A DNA stretch of 64,000 nucleotides from Deinococcus deserti VCD115. Its GTDB lineage: Bacteria; Deinococcota; Deinococci; Deinococcales; Deinococcaceae. Shown here piece by piece: positions 29,995 through 41,212 of this stretch. The position numbers and the translations under genes are program-made. Positions within the stretch are counted from its first letter, which is position 1, and every line of letters begins with the position of its first letter. The stretch spans positions 970,001 to 1,034,000 of the forward strand of contig NC_012526.1 of assembly GCF_000020685.1 (NCBI RefSeq). Reading direction: 5' to 3'. A model generated the notes under the pieces. It was given only the letters and a program-made list of their open reading frames with translations, had not been told where the DNA came from and did not search any database.

Positions 29995-30866
29995 AGGAAT
30001 TGCTGGCTTTTGACCCGGATTCCATCGGATGTGGTGTCTTCAGCTGGTGTGCCAAGCGTGGGCTCGTCCAGGCGGGGCGCAGCATCACTGTCAATTCTGT
30101 TCTGTGTACCCAGGTGGTGCCGGTCTGTCACGCCTGGAGGCAGCATCGCCGCATTCATCATGCGGGTCAGTTCACCGGGGAGCACCCCGGAGGGGACTGG
30201 CCCGTCAGGCGCTGGGGAAGGGGGCAGGGCATCGTTGGGCAGCAGGGCGCCTTCCGGAAGGACATGATGGGCAGACAGCTCGGTAAACGAGGCCATCAGT
30301 GCGCGGTAGCCACTGAGGAAATGGGCATATTCCTGGCGGGCGGCCGTGAGGCGGCTGGTCAGTTCGGCGTGGCGTTCCAGGTAGGTGCGTTCCAGTGAGG
30401 CGAGGCGCTCGGCCTGAATGCGCTCCCGTTCCAGAACCAGCTGATGGTGCTGGGTTTCCAGTTCGGCAAATCGGGTGCGGAAGGCGCCCTCCAAGGCGGC
30501 CATGCGGGCGCCGTACTGGGCTTCAAGTTCCACGTTACGGGCTTCGGCCTCGCGCAGCAGGCTTTCACGCTGGGTGGTGGCCTGGGCGATCAGCAGGTCA
30601 CTTTCCCGCACGGCGTTCTCGCGCAGCTCATGCCCGATTCGCTCGGCTGACACCACGGCGCGGCGGATCTCGTCTTCAGCCTGGCGCTGCTCTTCGATCT
30701 GGCGTTCGAGATTCAGCAGATGCTCGCTCTGGGCGTGTTCAGCCTGCAGCATGTCCTCGAACTGATCGGCGATCTGGGCCAGAAAGGCACGCACGCTGTT
30801 GCGGTCATAGCCGCCCAGCCGGGAGGGAAAATCCTGATGGCGGATATCGAGAGGGCTCAGTTTCAT
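29991..30866 (-). CDS. divIVA: DivIVA-domain protein
   Basis: A 291-residue cell-pole/division scaffold. The N-terminal DivIVA membrane-binding motif [19 protein letters not shown] with NSVRAFL is followed by a long coiled coil (about residues 38-190) rich in Glu, Arg and Gln. A proline-rich C-terminal tail (about 205-291) follows. DivIVA recognises curved membrane and recruits division factors. Its start overlaps the yggS stop and its own stop overlaps the P450 start, so the three genes form one coupled unit. Confidence 0.9.
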   Translation of the reverse strand: MKLSPLDIRHQDFPSRLGGYDRNSVRAFLAQIADQFEDMLQAEHAQSEHLLNLERQIEEQRQAEDEIRRAVVSAERIGHELRENAVRESDLLIAQATTQRESLLREAEARNVELEAQYGARMAALEGAFRTRFAELETQHHQLVLERERIQAERLASLERTYLERHAELTSRLTAARQEYAHFLSGYRALMASFTELSAHHVLPEGALLPNDALPPSPAPDGPVPSGVLPGELTRMMNAAMLPPGVTDRHHLGTQNRIDSDAAPRLDEPTLGTPAEDTTSDGIRVKSQQFL

Positions 30867-31492
30867 GTAAACAGACTCCTTCCCACCCGGACCAGGGTGG
30901 ACCCCGCTTGTACGGCCAGTGGGTAATCGCCGCTCATGCCCATGCTGAGTTCACTCAGGCCCAGGTCATGCGCGCGGCGCGCCGTATCCTCGAAGACTCG
31001 CCGGACCTGCGCTTCATCGGCCTCGGGCGCCATGACCATCAGACCGCGGACCGTCAGGCCGGTTTCACGGACACTGCTATAAAACCCAGGTAACTTCTCC
31101 GGGTCTACGCCATGTTTCTGCACTTCGCCATTGTGCACCTGAATCAGGACGTCGGGGGCCCGGCCCCAGCTCTGCGCCGCCTGGGCAATGGCTTCGGCCT
31201 GCCAGATTTCTTCCAGGCTATGCACCAGCGTCACGGGGCGCAGATACTTGACCTTGTTGCGCTGCAGGGGACCCAGAAAGTGCCATTCCAGGTCCGGGCG
31301 TGCCGCTGCCTTGTCACGCAGTTCCTGAGCCCGGCCCTCACCCAGGGGGAAGGCGCCGTATTTCAGGACCGAGCGTTCAATGCTGAGAAAGTCCTGTCCC
31401 TTGGTCACCGCCACCAGCCGGGCACTTCCTGGCTCGCGGCCAGAGGCGGCCTCAGCCTGCCGGATAGCCGCAAGCACCTCTGGCAGGCTCAC
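30863..31492 (-). CDS. yggS: YggS-family PLP homeostasis protein
   Basis: A 209-residue alanine-racemase-fold protein that binds PLP without known catalysis and buffers PLP levels. The PLP lysine is in VAVTKG (residue 31). Other conserved pieces are [45 protein letters not shown] and [17 protein letters not shown]. The GTG at 31492 is preserved by GGGAGG six bases upstream. The longer frame to 31549 lacks a start signal. It starts a coupled operon with divIVA and the P450, a common neighbourhood for yggS and divIVA. Confidence 0.9.
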   Translation of the reverse strand: MSLPEVLAAIRQAEAASGREPGSARLVAVTKGQDFLSIERSVLKYGAFPLGEGRAQELRDKAAARPDLEWHFLGPLQRNKVKYLRPVTLVHSLEEIWQAEAIAQAAQSWGRAPDVLIQVHNGEVQKHGVDPEKLPGFYSSVRETGLTVRGLMVMAPEADEAQVRRVFEDTARRAHDLGLSELSMGMSGDYPLAVQAGSTLVRVGRSLFT

Positions 31493-31744
31493 GGCGTCCC
31501 TCCCGTGACCCGGTCCTGCTCGTATAAGGAAAACACGGACTATTCTCACCCACTGACTGCCCCTGGCTCAAGCCTGGAGGCAGTCCCCCACCGGTCGGCA
31601 CCAAAGCCGACAGAACAGAGCAGCAAACCTTCACCCTTCTCAGAGATGAAGAGGCAAGTGTGAGCAGAGCGTTTGCCGCGTTTCGCCCGGGCCCGGTTGG
31701 TGCCCGGGCCAGTTCAGGAACGATGAGGCTACTCTAGGAGAAGA

Positions 31745-34318
31745 ATGCGACACCCCATGACCCTTGCTGTAACCGTCTTGATGGCTGCGCCCGCTGTGGC
31801 CCAGACGGCCGGAACTGTGCAGGACATCACCATCGTCGGTACCAGTGAGTTGCTCGCCAACTTCCTGCGGGCCACCCTGACCGTTCAGCAAGGCGCCCCT
31901 CTGTCCAGTGTCAATGTCCGGCAGGTGGAGCAGGAAGTTATTGCCAGCGGATACTTCAAGACGGCTGTGGCTGAACTGCGCACCGTTGGTGGCCGGGACG
32001 TCCTGGTCGTGACGGTGACCCCCAACCCCACCATTTCCAGGGTGGAGGCAAGCGGCCTGACCTTCCTGCCTGCAGAAGGCTTCAAGAAATCGATCGGTGA
32101 GCTGCTGAACGTCGCTCCGGGCGCCACGCTGAATACCCAGCGCATCGAGCAGGCCAAAGAAGCTCTGGCACAGAACTACCAGTCCGAGGGCTACCCCTTC
32201 CAGCCCAGCATCAGCAGTGAGGTCAAGACCAACCCGGACGGCACTGTTACCATAAATTTCGTGGTCGATGAGGCCGCCAAGATCAGCCGCGTGGAAGTCA
32301 GCGGTGTGACCCTGCTGCCGCAGAGCACAGTCACGGGAATTTTCAAGCCGCTGTACGACGCCAGGAAGTTCACGCCGGAGGCCTTCTTTCAGGCCGTCGA
32401 GGCGCTGCAGCAGGCCTACAACGCCGCCGGTATCCTGCAGGCGGGGGTAGACAGCCGCAACACAACGCTGGAAAACGGTGTCCTGAAAGTTCGCGTGATC
32501 GAGGGCAAAGTTGCAGACATCGACCTCAGCGATCTGGGGAGCCCCCAGCCCACGGTGACGCTGCAGACCCAGCTGGGCCAGCCACTGAATCTCGAGCGCC
32601 TGCGTGCCGATGTGCGCACGCTGTCCAACCAGACCGGCAAGCCGGTGGGCTTTGCGATTCAGCCCAACCCTCAGGACCCTTCTCGGGTCACGGTGCTGTT
32701 CGGCGCCGCTGACATCGCCACGGGTCCTGTACGCAGCATCAACGTGCGCGGCAACACCCTGGTGCCCACCGCCACGCTGCTCGCGGCAGTCAAGACCAAG
32801 GTGGGAGACACCTACAGCCCTCAGCTGGCGCAGGATGACTTCCTTGCCCTTCGCGATGCCTACCGCAAGGCTGGCTATGAAATCAGCACCCGCGACGCCA
32901 TCACCTTCCAGGAAGGCGCCCTGACCTTCAATGTCCGCGAAGTCAAACTGGTCGGCTACGAGCTGCAGTGGCAGGGCAAGCACTCTACCCGCGACCGCGT
33001 GATTCTGAGGGAACTGCCTGCTCCTGGCGGCGCCTACAATCAGAAGACCATTCAGGAGGCGCTGGGCCGCATCGGCCGACTGGGCTTCGTGCGTCCGGTG
33101 GGCGCTACGGTCAGGAGTGATCCCAAGAATCCCGAGAACGTCACCTATGTCCTTACCCTGGCCGAAACCTCCAGCGGCATTCCGGTCAACCTGGCCCTGT
33201 CATACGACAGTCTGGCCGGCGGCCTGGGCGGCGAGGCCGGCTACAGCAACCCCAACGTGTTCGGTCTGGGCCACAACTTCAGCCTCAATGCCGGGGCACA
33301 GCAGAACGAAGCCCGGCAGAACTTCGTGGGCAATGCCAGCTACACCATTCCCTGGCTGGATCTGGATTTCCTGGATTTCCGCAAGACGCCCACCAGCCTG
33401 AGCTTCAATGTGGGCAGCAACGTCGCCGGAAATAACCCGGTGGTGCAGCCCGGCAACACCAAAGACACCGATCCGGCCAACGACAAGGCTTCCGACACCG
33501 GCTACGACTACACCGTGCGAACCACCGGCTTCAGTGTCAACGCCGGGCGTAACCTGTCGCAGTACCTGCGCGCCAGTGTGGGCGTCGGGGTGTCTCAGCG
33601 GACCTACTTCCTGGAGCCGGTTCAGAAGGCGGACAAGCCTGCCGAGGGGGTCACCCCCGAGGCGGCAGCCACACTGGTGCCCGACCAGTCACTGACCACC
33701 AACCTGACAGGCAGCCTCAACTACGACAGCACCGACAGCGGAGAATTTCCTACCCGTGGCATACGCGCCGGACTGAGCTCCACCTACTCCTTTGGCCGCA
33801 GCGGTGAGACGCCCCTGGGCTGGACCGACGTGCAGAGCGGTGCGAGCACCTACTACGGCTTCGGCCGCATCACGGAAAAATCTGCGGGCGCCACCAGCCG
33901 TCAGCAGGTCTTCGCGGTTCGCGCCAACGCTGGCACCACCTTCGGCAACTTCCCCGAAGGCACCGGTTACGCGGTGGGCGGCGGCAGCAGCCCTCTGGCA
34001 GCCCGTCAGATCCGCGGTCTGGCCGACGGTGAACTGTTCGGCACCAACTACTTCACCACCAGTGCCGAATACCGGTACGACTTCGGGCTGAATGTCGGGG
34101 TGGCGCAGGGTCTGTACGGCGTCGTGTTTGCAGACGCAGGCAGTGCCTGGGGGACCACCAATAACCCCAACTTTGACCTGAAGTACGGTGTGGGAGCCGG
34201 AGTGCAGCTTGATCTGGGCTTTGGCGGTGCACGCCTGCCCAGCCTGCGCTTTGACTACGGCTTCAGCCCCCAGAACGGTACCGGGAAGTTCTACTTCCGT
34301 CTGGGCAACTTCTGGTAA
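31745..34318 (+). CDS. bamA: BamA/Omp85-family outer membrane assembly protein
   Basis: An 857-residue Omp85 protein that inserts beta-barrels into the outer membrane. It has a signal peptide ([20 protein letters not shown]), several tandem POTRA domains (about residues 25-420, each with a GxxL or I.V.G pattern) and a C-terminal barrel. The lid motif (V/I)RGF is here QIRGL, and the last residue is the aromatic of FRLGNFW, as in barrel proteins. AGGAG stands before the ATG. A GCCCGGGC repeat pair (31688-31712) lies upstream. It is usual in Deinococcus and Thermus. A GC hairpin follows. Confidence 0.9.
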   Translation: MRHPMTLAVTVLMAAPAVAQTAGTVQDITIVGTSELLANFLRATLTVQQGAPLSSVNVRQVEQEVIASGYFKTAVAELRTVGGRDVLVVTVTPNPTISRVEASGLTFLPAEGFKKSIGELLNVAPGATLNTQRIEQAKEALAQNYQSEGYPFQPSISSEVKTNPDGTVTINFVVDEAAKISRVEVSGVTLLPQSTVTGIFKPLYDARKFTPEAFFQAVEALQQAYNAAGILQAGVDSRNTTLENGVLKVRVIEGKVADIDLSDLGSPQPTVTLQTQLGQPLNLERLRADVRTLSNQTGKPVGFAIQPNPQDPSRVTVLFGAADIATGPVRSINVRGNTLVPTATLLAAVKTKVGDTYSPQLAQDDFLALRDAYRKAGYEISTRDAITFQEGALTFNVREVKLVGYELQWQGKHSTRDRVILRELPAPGGAYNQKTIQEALGRIGRLGFVRPVGATVRSDPKNPENVTYVLTLAETSSGIPVNLALSYDSLAGGLGGEAGYSNPNVFGLGHNFSLNAGAQQNEARQNFVGNASYTIPWLDLDFLDFRKTPTSLSFNVGSNVAGNNPVVQPGNTKDTDPANDKASDTGYDYTVRTTGFSVNAGRNLSQYLRASVGVGVSQRTYFLEPVQKADKPAEGVTPEAAATLVPDQSLTTNLTGSLNYDSTDSGEFPTRGIRAGLSSTYSFGRSGETPLGWTDVQSGASTYYGFGRITEKSAGATSRQQVFAVRANAGTTFGNFPEGTGYAVGGGSSPLAARQIRGLADGELFGTNYFTTSAEYRYDFGLNVGVAQGLYGVVFADAGSAWGTTNNPNFDLKYGVGAGVQLDLGFGGARLPSLRFDYGFSPQNGTGKFYFRLGNFW

Positions 34319-34345
34319 ACGCCTGACCCGAGTCCGGCCTTGTAC

Positions 34346-34373
34346 GGCGCGTCTTCCTGCGGGAAGGCGCGCC
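34346..34373 (+). terminator. Intrinsic terminator after bamA
   Basis: A 12-bp stem (GGCGCG-T-CTTCC / GGAAG-G-CGCGCC, one T/G wobble) with loop TGCG, 27 bases after the stop. The T-tract that follows is short. Confidence 0.55.
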
Positions 34374-34460
34374 GCTTTGCGGTTGTCCTAACGTGCGGGG
34401 TTGATCGTGTCACGACGACCGGGTCACCCGCAGCGCCGCTGTACCTGCTGGAGCCCGCGC

Positions 34461-34466
34461 TAGCAT
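34461..34466 (+). promoter_or_regulatory. -10 box ahead of the rqcH leader ORF
   Basis: TAGCAT followed after six bases by the ATG at 34473. The same layout recurs before several genes in this window and fits a leaderless start. Confidence 0.45.
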
Positions 34467-34472
34467 GCCCGG

Positions 34473-34526
34473 ATGACTGCCTCTGACTTTCGCTTCGTTT
34501 CCGGAGGCCCCGCATGGAAGGACTGA
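34473..34526 (+). CDS. Short leader ORF upstream of rqcH
   Basis: Seventeen codons, [17 protein letters not shown], then TGA at 34524-34526. The ATG lies six bases after TAGCAT. The stop overlaps a second ATG of rqcH (TGATG), and the peptide covers the rqcH ribosome site GGAGG. It may be a leader peptide that couples or senses translation. It may also be coincidental. Confidence 0.35.
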   Translation: MTASDFRFVSGGPAWKD

Positions 34527-36064
34527 TGCTTGACCGGGTTCTACGCGACCTGCAGCCTCACCTGCCGGCCCGGACCCTGGGCTGGGCCTTCCCGGACGAA
34601 ACGACGGCCGCCCTGCTGATTGAGGGCCTGGGCAACCTGGTGCTGTCTTACCGTCCGCCGCAGCCGGTGCTGTTCGTTTCGCGTGAGCGCCTGAGGGGCG
34701 ATCCGCGCAGCCCCTTTCAGCGCTATCTGGCCGCGCGGGTTCGCGGGGACCTCACGGTCGTCAGCCAGCTCAAGCTCGACCGGGTGGTGGTCCTGCACTT
34801 TTCCGGCGAAAGCGGATTTGTGGATCAGGCGCCCACCCGGATCGTTTTCGAGGTCACGGGCCGCAACGCCAACGTGCTGGTGCTTGAGGATGGCGAGGGC
34901 TTCAACGGGCGCATCGTGATGGCTGCGCGCGAGATTACCGGGAGCCGAAACCGCTTCCGCACCATCCGCACGGGCGGTCAGTACAGTCCGCCGCCGCCGT
35001 ACGAGAAGCTCGACCCGCGCACCATAAGCGAGGCCGAGGCCCGGGAACTGTCGGGCCTGCCGCTGGGCCGCTGGCGTGAGCGGGTTGATGGACTGGGGCC
35101 ACTCCTGAGTGCTGAACTGGCGCGGCGGGCGGGCCTTCCGTTTTCAGCGGCACCAGAGGAGGCCTGGCCACAGGCGCTGGCAGCCCTGCGGGACCTTGTG
35201 GCTGACCCTACCGTCAGTGAAGGCGTCATGCACGGCGGCGCCCGCGAGGCCGCACGCACAGAGAAGGCCGAAGCTCTGCGCAAGGCCCTGCGCGAACCAT
35301 TGGAAAAGCGGGTAACACTGCTCACCAACCAGCTCAATGACGTGACCCGCGCTGAGGAGGGGCTGGAGGCCGCTGCCCAGGACCGGGAGGAGGCGGATCT
35401 GCTGATGGCGTACGCCCACACCATTGAGCCCGGCAGCAGCGTGGCTGTGCTGCCCTCCTTTGACGGCAGCGGTGAGCGGCCGGTCAGTCTGGAGCCGCAG
35501 CTCAGCGCAGTTCAGAACGCCGAGAAGCGCTACACCCGGGCCCGGCGCCGTGAGGAGGTCTACGAGCGCCTGGCCGAACGCGAGCCGGTGCTGCGTGCCG
35601 AGCTCGCCGAGGCTCACGCCCGCGTATCGCAGCTGGAACAGGCCGAGCTGGGTACCCTGGAGGCTCTGGCGGCGCAGCTGCAACAGGAACGCCCGGAGAA
35701 AAGCCAGTACGGCGCGCGCTTCACCACTCCCGGTGGGTTCGAGGTTCTGGTGGGCCGCAACAACAAGGAAAACGCCACGCTGACGCACCGGGTGGGCCGC
35801 TCGATGGACTACTGGTTTCATACCCAGGGGTACCCGGGCAGCCACGTGCTGGTGCGCACAGGGGGCCGTGAACTGCCCTTGCCGGACATCCTCTATGCCG
35901 CGCAGCTGGCTGCGGCGCACAGCAAGGCGCGCGGCAGCAGCAATGTGGCGGTGGATTACACCCGGATCAAGTTTGTCTGGCGCCCCAAGGGTGCGCCGGC
36001 TGGACAGGTCCACTACACCGATCAGAAGACGGTCTGGGTGGATGGCGTGTCTCCGGAGGCCTGA
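34514..36064 (+). CDS. rqcH: RqcH/Rqc2 ribosome quality-control factor (NFACT family)
   Basis: A 516-residue NFACT protein that binds stalled large ribosomal subunits and directs C-terminal alanine tailing. It has an N-terminal NFACT-N domain with the Asp-Arg pair at residues 89-90 ([10 protein letters not shown]), a coiled coil (about residues 240-380) and the C-terminal NFACT-R/DUF814 core with [19 protein letters not shown] and [19 protein letters not shown] 34514 has GGAGG six bases upstream; the ATG at 34526 is also possible. A short leader ORF overlaps its start. The family was formerly named fibronectin-binding. Confidence 0.92.
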   Translation: MEGLMLDRVLRDLQPHLPARTLGWAFPDETTAALLIEGLGNLVLSYRPPQPVLFVSRERLRGDPRSPFQRYLAARVRGDLTVVSQLKLDRVVVLHFSGESGFVDQAPTRIVFEVTGRNANVLVLEDGEGFNGRIVMAAREITGSRNRFRTIRTGGQYSPPPPYEKLDPRTISEAEARELSGLPLGRWRERVDGLGPLLSAELARRAGLPFSAAPEEAWPQALAALRDLVADPTVSEGVMHGGAREAARTEKAEALRKALREPLEKRVTLLTNQLNDVTRAEEGLEAAAQDREEADLLMAYAHTIEPGSSVAVLPSFDGSGERPVSLEPQLSAVQNAEKRYTRARRREEVYERLAEREPVLRAELAEAHARVSQLEQAELGTLEALAAQLQQERPEKSQYGARFTTPGGFEVLVGRNNKENATLTHRVGRSMDYWFHTQGYPGSHVLVRTGGRELPLPDILYAAQLAAAHSKARGSSNVAVDYTRIKFVWRPKGAPAGQVHYTDQKTVWVDGVSPEA

Positions 36065-36115
36065 CAGAAGTCAGAGACCGTGCACTTATCTGCATGACTT
36101 CCGGGCGCAGCCGGG

Positions 36116-36121
36116 TACAAT
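36116..36121 (+). promoter_or_regulatory. -10 box of the panD promoter
   Basis: TACAAT, eight bases before the GTG at 36130. No ribosome-binding site is seen between, suggesting leaderless expression. Confidence 0.5.
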
Positions 36122-36124
36122 GCT

Positions 36125-36492
<368 letters not shown>

Positions 36493-36589
36493 CCAGTCCT
36501 CCCCCAGACTCTCAGACTTGACTGCAAAGGTTCAGACGCACGCGAAAGTTCGCACCCGGTAGGGGAGGACACGAAGCGGCTCCGGCTGA

Positions 36590-36595
36590 TACCAT
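36590..36595 (+). promoter_or_regulatory. -10 box of the HD-GYP gene
   Basis: TACCAT six bases before the ATG at 36602; leaderless spacing. Confidence 0.45.
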
Positions 36596-36601
36596 TGTGG
36601 A

Positions 36602-37963
36602 ATGTGGCAAATTTCACCCTTGCCCACCAGCCTGGCGCTGATGGGGGCTGGCCTTCTGGTGGTCGGAGCCCTGACCCGCAGCGCTCCGCTGATGGCAGGG
36701 GCAGCCCTGGTGATGGCCATGGCCGCGCCCCTGGAGGCGCCGGTCAAGCGTCTGGCAGTATTGTCAGCCTATCCGGTCGCCTTCTTCCTGAGCTTGACCT
36801 GGCACGGGGTGGCCCTTGGAGTTGCGGACCTGCTGGGCGCTCTCCTGGTCAGCGGTGGGGTTGGTGTTCTGGTCCTGGGGCGGCAGCAGGCGGCCAAAGA
36901 AGACCGCTGGCAGCAGCGGGTCGTCACTGCGCTGCATAAGGGCAGCCAGCGCCTCCCCGCAGCCCGGGACTCTATGGGCATCATCCGGGCGGGGCTGGAT
37001 ACGCTGGATGTCCTGAAGATCGCGCCTCATCTGGCTTTCGTGGCTTACCGGGAAGGTACCCCCATGATTCTGGCGGGGCGAGGAGCATACGGCGCGGTAG
37101 TGGATACACCTGTTCATTCATTCCGCGACGGGTCGGCCGGCCACAGTGTACAGACTGATCTGCTCGTTGCGGAACACGCAGCCGCGCTGCTGCGGCCTCA
37201 GGCCGCCCGGCATACCCATATGGCACCCGTCCACGGTCATGCAGGAATACATCTGGGCCTGCTGCTGCTGAGCCGTTCAGAAGACCTGCCATTTACCCCG
37301 GAGGAAAAGAATGCCGTGCAGGCGTTTGCCCGGTTGCTGGGCGGGCAGCTTGGGCAGTGGCAGGCCATCTCTGATCTGTATGAAGCCAACGACCAGACGC
37401 TGCGTGCTCTGGGATCAGCTCTGGAACTGCGGGATGACAACACGGGCGGCCACACCAACCGGGTGGTAAGTCTTGCGGTTCGTCTGGCGCGTCATCTGGG
37501 CTGGAACGAGCGCCAGATCCACGCGTTGCGCTGCGGTGCCTATCTGCATGATCTGGGAAAAATCGCCATTCCAGACGATATTCTGCATAAGGCCGGTACG
37601 CTGAGTGAAGAGGAGCGTCGGGTGATCCAGACGCACGCGACCCGTGGACACGACATGCTTCAAAACCTGCAGTTTCTGCCGGCTGAGACGCTGGACCTGG
37701 TGCGCTATCACCATGAGCGCTGGGATGGCAAAGGTTACCCGGCCGGCCTTCGGGGCCATCAGATTCCTGAGGGGGCACGGCTGTTCAGCATTATTGATGT
37801 TTACGACGCCCTGACGCACGCCCGTCCTTACAAGGCCGCCTGGTCCTGCGAAAGAGCCGCGCAGGAACTCCGTGAGCAGGCGGGCCGGCAGTTTGACCCG
37901 TTTTTTGTCGATGCCTTTCTGGAGCTGATGGTCGAACAGGACGAGGCTCAGCTGGTCAGCTGA
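36602..37963 (+). CDS. Membrane HD-GYP domain phosphodiesterase with GAF-like sensor
   Basis: A 453-residue regulator. Four hydrophobic segments fill about residues 1-95. A GAF-like region follows (about 110-250), then an HD-GYP domain: HTNRVVSLAVRLARHLGW, the metal pair YLHDLGKIAIPD and the signature YHHERWDGKGYPAGL. HD-GYP proteins hydrolyse cyclic di-GMP. All the motif residues are present, so it should be active. It is likely an integral-membrane sensor that lowers cyclic di-GMP. Transcription starts at the ATG itself according to the TACCAT spacing. Confidence 0.88.
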   Translation: MWQISPLPTSLALMGAGLLVVGALTRSAPLMAGAALVMAMAAPLEAPVKRLAVLSAYPVAFFLSLTWHGVALGVADLLGALLVSGGVGVLVLGRQQAAKEDRWQQRVVTALHKGSQRLPAARDSMGIIRAGLDTLDVLKIAPHLAFVAYREGTPMILAGRGAYGAVVDTPVHSFRDGSAGHSVQTDLLVAEHAAALLRPQAARHTHMAPVHGHAGIHLGLLLLSRSEDLPFTPEEKNAVQAFARLLGGQLGQWQAISDLYEANDQTLRALGSALELRDDNTGGHTNRVVSLAVRLARHLGWNERQIHALRCGAYLHDLGKIAIPDDILHKAGTLSEEERRVIQTHATRGHDMLQNLQFLPAETLDLVRYHHERWDGKGYPAGLRGHQIPEGARLFSIIDVYDALTHARPYKAAWSCERAAQELREQAGRQFDPFFVDAFLELMVEQDEAQLVS

Positions 37964-38096
37964 CCTGGTACAGGGCTCCGAAGGCCTCTGGCAGGCGGCT
38001 GCTTTCAACCGTGCCGAGGCAATGATGATCAGGGAATAGAGATGGCAGGAGCAGTCCGGATTGGGGTCATGGCTCCCGCCGATGAGAGTGTCTCGT

Positions 38097-38999
38097 TCAG
38101 GAGCTCAGAATCTGCAGGTCGGCCCTTGTCGGCGCGTAGGCACCGGCGCGGGCACAGGCCGCGGCTGCGGTATTTAGAGCAAACTGCAGGTGTTCGGTCC
38201 ATAAGGCCTGCGGGCGTTCCGTGGCGCTGACCAGCAGGCCAGCACACAGAGCGTCCCCAGCGCCGACCGTGTCGACCACCGGAACCCTGACAGCCGGAAG
38301 ATCTGCCCGGCCTGCAGAGTGGTAAAGGGTGGCCCCTTCACTGCCACGAGTAATAACGATCGGGCAGCGGGCGTTCATGCCGCGCAGATCGCGCAGGGCG
38401 TCGGCCTCACTCAGCCCTGGAAAGAAGAATTGCAGGTCCTCGTCGCTCAGCTTGATCAGGCTGGCCTGACGCGCCACCCGTGCGAAGACAGCCGGGTAAT
38501 CCGGGTGCCGGTGCGTGATGCGTGCGTTGGGATCAAAACTGACCTTGACGCCAGCCGCCACGGCCTTGTCCATAAGCGTCAGCAGGGTGTCGGCCAGGGG
38601 CCAGCGGCTCAGGCTGATTCCGCCCAGATGCAGCCAGCGTGCCTCGGCCATCCAGCCTTCAGGCAGCGCTGCCGGGTCGAAATGCAGGTCGGCGCTGTTT
38701 TCACCCAGAAAGCGGTAGGCCGGAGGCTGGAGGCTGTACACCACCGCCATCAGGGTGGGGGCGTCCACGCGCTGAAGAAAGCGCGAATCCAGCCCGGAGT
38801 CCACAGTAGAGGCGTACAGGTCCTCTCCGAAGTTGTCGCGGCCGATCGCACCTGCAAATGCGCTCGGGACCCCCAGCCGTGCGCAGGCGCGCGCCACGTT
38901 CCAGCCGGCTCCCCCCGGATGGGCAGTCCAGCTCTGGCCTCCGGCAGTAACCAGATCGGTAAGGGCCTCCCCGGCGCTGACAATGAGTGGCCATGTCAT
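38097..38999 (-). CDS. PfkB-family carbohydrate kinase
   Basis: A 300-residue ribokinase-type sugar kinase. [15 protein letters not shown] near the N-terminus, [10 protein letters not shown] in the middle and [14 protein letters not shown] (the anion-hole/catalytic Asp motif) near the C-terminus are diagnostic. The substrate is probably a hexose such as fructose or ketodeoxygluconate, but not resolvable. The reading frame stays open to 39368 without conservation; I start at the ATG at 38999. Another ATG at 39011 is possible. The gene follows the GNAT gene by 40 bases and may belong to the long ccm transcript. Confidence 0.85.
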   Translation of the reverse strand: MTWPLIVSAGEALTDLVTAGGQSWTAHPGGAGWNVARACARLGVPSAFAGAIGRDNFGEDLYASTVDSGLDSRFLQRVDAPTLMAVVYSLQPPAYRFLGENSADLHFDPAALPEGWMAEARWLHLGGISLSRWPLADTLLTLMDKAVAAGVKVSFDPNARITHRHPDYPAVFARVARQASLIKLSDEDLQFFFPGLSEADALRDLRGMNARCPIVITRGSEGATLYHSAGRADLPAVRVPVVDTVGAGDALCAGLLVSATERPQALWTEHLQFALNTAAAACARAGAYAPTRADLQILSS

Positions 39000-39039
39000 G
39001 GTGGCATGCATGGTAGCGCCTGGGCACACTCCGGAGGCC

Positions 39040-39546
39040 TCACCCATGGGCACCCGTCTGTACCGGCAGCTCATACAGCGACACCGCCCAGCTCTTGACG
39101 ATCCGGTCGGCCACATGCTCAAAACCGATGGACTCGTACACGGCGCGCAGTTTGGGACGGTGGGTCGCGGTGTCCAGCCGCAGATAGGCACGCCTTCGGT
39201 CAGCGGCCTGTTGCGCGGCGCGCTGCAACAGCGTCCATGCCAGGCGCCGGCCCTGAACTTCGGGATGCACGGCCAGCTTGTGAAGGTAAAGGGCTTCACC
39301 CTCGGGGTCGTCTGGCCAGAACAGGGGGTCCTGGTCCAGCAGCACGTAGCACCCGACTGGCTGACCACCGTGCCACGCGACCTGCCAGCCTTCAGGCGGA
39401 TAGTATTTCCCCAGGCGTTCGGGCGTCAGGCTCTGGGGCAGCCAGAGTTCCTCACCACGCGCCGTGCGGTCAACGGCACTGGCCATCAGGACACTGGACG
39501 CGGCCGCCACATCGCCGTGTGTGAAGGTCAGAGGAGACAGGAGCAT
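39040..39546 (-). CDS. GNAT-family N-acetyltransferase
   Basis: A 168-residue GNAT-fold protein: the acetyl-CoA-binding stretch [23 protein letters not shown], containing the QGRRLA variant of Q/RxxGxG/A, and the C-terminal [14 protein letters not shown] segment. Target unknown. It lies 14 bases after the Rieske gene stop on the same strand, so it may be read from the cytochrome maturation operon. Confidence 0.8.
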   Translation of the reverse strand: MLLSPLTFTHGDVAAASSVLMASAVDRTARGEELWLPQSLTPERLGKYYPPEGWQVAWHGGQPVGCYVLLDQDPLFWPDDPEGEALYLHKLAVHPEVQGRRLAWTLLQRAAQQAADRRRAYLRLDTATHRPKLRAVYESIGFEHVADRIVKSWAVSLYELPVQTGAHG

Positions 39547-39560
39547 GGCTCCAGTTTCAC

Positions 39561-40172
39561 TCAGGTGCCAAGCTGAGGGGCAGGTTCGATGCCAGTGGCA
39601 TAGATATCGTCGCCGCGCAGTTCCAGGCGCACCCGTGGCAGCGGCCCATTGGCTTTTCCGAAGACTGCGGCTCCGGCGCGCAGCGGATCGAACACGCTGT
39701 AGTGGCAGCGGCAGCCCAGTTGCGGATGCTGTTCCCCGCGTGGCGGCCGGTAATTAAATGCAAAGGCCAGCACTTCGGGGTCCCGTACCAGATTCACCGC
39801 GCAGCCCAGATGCGTGCACACCCGCGAGAAGGCGACCACATGCCTGCCTTCGGGGGCTTCAAGCCCGCCAGGAACCGCCTGCGGTACCCGCAGCAGAGTG
39901 CAGGGTCGCCCAGCATAGGAGAAATTGACGTCGGCCCAGTCCCGGGACAGCGCCGAAAGCGTTGCCACGCGCATGGCTGGCCCTGGCTGAAAACCGGGCT
40001 CACCGGCGCCGCGCTTGCCCAGCGTGACCTGTGAGGCGTACCAGCCCATAAACCCGAAGGCCCCCACCGTGCCGGCCACCGGGAGCATCCACCAGCGTTC
40101 CAGCACGGCCCGCCGGGTCAGCCGCTTTGCGCCGGCCGAAACCTGAGGTCCGGGGACTTCCGGCAGCTTCAC
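39561..40172 (-). CDS. Rieske [2Fe-2S] protein
   Basis: A 203-residue membrane-anchored iron-sulfur protein. The N-terminus has twin arginines ([11 protein letters not shown]) before a hydrophobic helix ([16 protein letters not shown]), typical of TAT-exported Rieske proteins. Cluster ligands are in VCTHLGC and [11 protein letters not shown]. It probably passes electrons to c-type cytochromes. The start overlaps the ccmI-cytochrome stop (ATGA), so it is the last gene of the cytochrome c maturation series. A cytochrome b partner is not in the window. Confidence 0.9.
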   Translation of the reverse strand: MKLPEVPGPQVSAGAKRLTRRAVLERWWMLPVAGTVGAFGFMGWYASQVTLGKRGAGEPGFQPGPAMRVATLSALSRDWADVNFSYAGRPCTLLRVPQAVPGGLEAPEGRHVVAFSRVCTHLGCAVNLVRDPEVLAFAFNYRPPRGEQHPQLGCRCHYSVFDPLRAGAAVFGKANGPLPRVRLELRGDDIYATGIEPAPQLGT

Positions 40173-41212
40173 TCACCTTCCTTCTGCCACCGCTGCATCA
40201 GGTCCAGCAGACCATTGAGCTGCGAGGCGCTCAGGTCGGGGAACGCGGGCATGGCGCCGCGTCCCTGCACGGTAATCTGCCGTAATTGCTCCCGACTGAG
40301 CGTACTGGCGCGCAGGCTGGGCCCCAGCCCCCCGGCGCCGGTTGGTCCATGGCAGGAGGCGCAACTGGCCGCGTAGGTGCGCAATGTGGGGTCCTGGGTG
40401 GTCTGGCGTGCGCGGATGGCAGTGATCATCTCGTCGGCGTCGCGGCCCTTGGGTTCCAAAGTGCGGTAGCGCTCCAGCGCTGCCAGGGCGTCTTCGTCCT
40501 GGCCGAAGCGCGCAAAGGCAAAACCCAGCAGCAGTTGCGACTCGGCTTCATCCGGAGCGAGCTGCGCGGCGGTACGAATCAGCAGCGCTGCCTGGTTGGC
40601 TTCCTCTGCGCTGAGCTCGCGTCCGGTACGCTCGCCCCCGGTCAGCAGCAGAATGCCCAGACGCCGCAGGGCCTCCGGCTGACGGGGATTTTGCTTCAGG
40701 GCATTGCCATAGGCGGTCAGGGCCTGGTCATAGGTACCGGAGTCAAAGGCCGCCTTGCCCCAGGCCATATACGCGGCGGCGCCTTGGGTGCGCTCGGCTT
40801 CCGCTTTCAGTCTGGGCAGGTTCAGTACCGCCAGCACGTCCTGGGCCTCGCCGGCGTCCAGCGACTTGAGCTGCCAGCGGGGAATGAACGTCACCGCGCC
40901 CGCCACCGTGAGCAGCCCAGCCAGCGCCACCCCCGTCAGGGCCATCCGGCGGGTTCCGGTGCTGCGTGTTCTGGGAGCCGGGGCCAGCGCGTCCAGTTCA
41001 CGCAAGGCCAGTGCGGCACGCCGTTCGAGATCGGGGCGCCGGGTTTCGTCCTTCAGGGTGGCCAGTTCGTCGTACAGACGGTCGCGTTCGGCTTCAAGTG
41101 CGGCGCGTTGCAAAGCGTCCGGATCCGGCGCCGTGGCCGCGCGTAGCGGTGAGAGCATCAGCCCTCCGGCGATTACCACGATCAGGATCAGCAGAATGAC
41201 GCTCAGGATCAT
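40169..41212 (-). CDS. CcmI-like TPR protein fused to a c-type cytochrome domain
   Basis: A 347-residue protein. The N-terminal transmembrane segment ([20 protein letters not shown]) and charged region with a second helix ([18 protein letters not shown]) match CcmI. TPR repeats follow (about residues 140-260, for example [24 protein letters not shown]). The C-terminus (about residues 275-347) is a small c-type cytochrome: heme motif CASCH, with the Met ligand likely in AMPAFPDL. CcmI chaperones apocytochromes, so the fusion joins a chaperone to a carrier. Both borders overlap by four bases. Confidence 0.85.
   Translation of the reverse strand: MILSVILLILIVVIAGGLMLSPLRAATAPDPDALQRAALEAERDRLYDELATLKDETRRPDLERRAALALRELDALAPAPRTRSTGTRRMALTGVALAGLLTVAGAVTFIPRWQLKSLDAGEAQDVLAVLNLPRLKAEAERTQGAAAYMAWGKAAFDSGTYDQALTAYGNALKQNPRQPEALRRLGILLLTGGERTGRELSAEEANQAALLIRTAAQLAPDEAESQLLLGFAFARFGQDEDALAALERYRTLEPKGRDADEMITAIRARQTTQDPTLRTYAASCASCHGPTGAGGLGPSLRASTLSREQLRQITVQGRGAMPAFPDLSASQLNGLLDLMQRWQKEGE

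Noticed and set aside
31640..32983. Minus-strand 447-codon frame inside bamA
   Set aside because: A shadow of bamA codons; bamA has a signal peptide, POTRA pattern and ribosome site.
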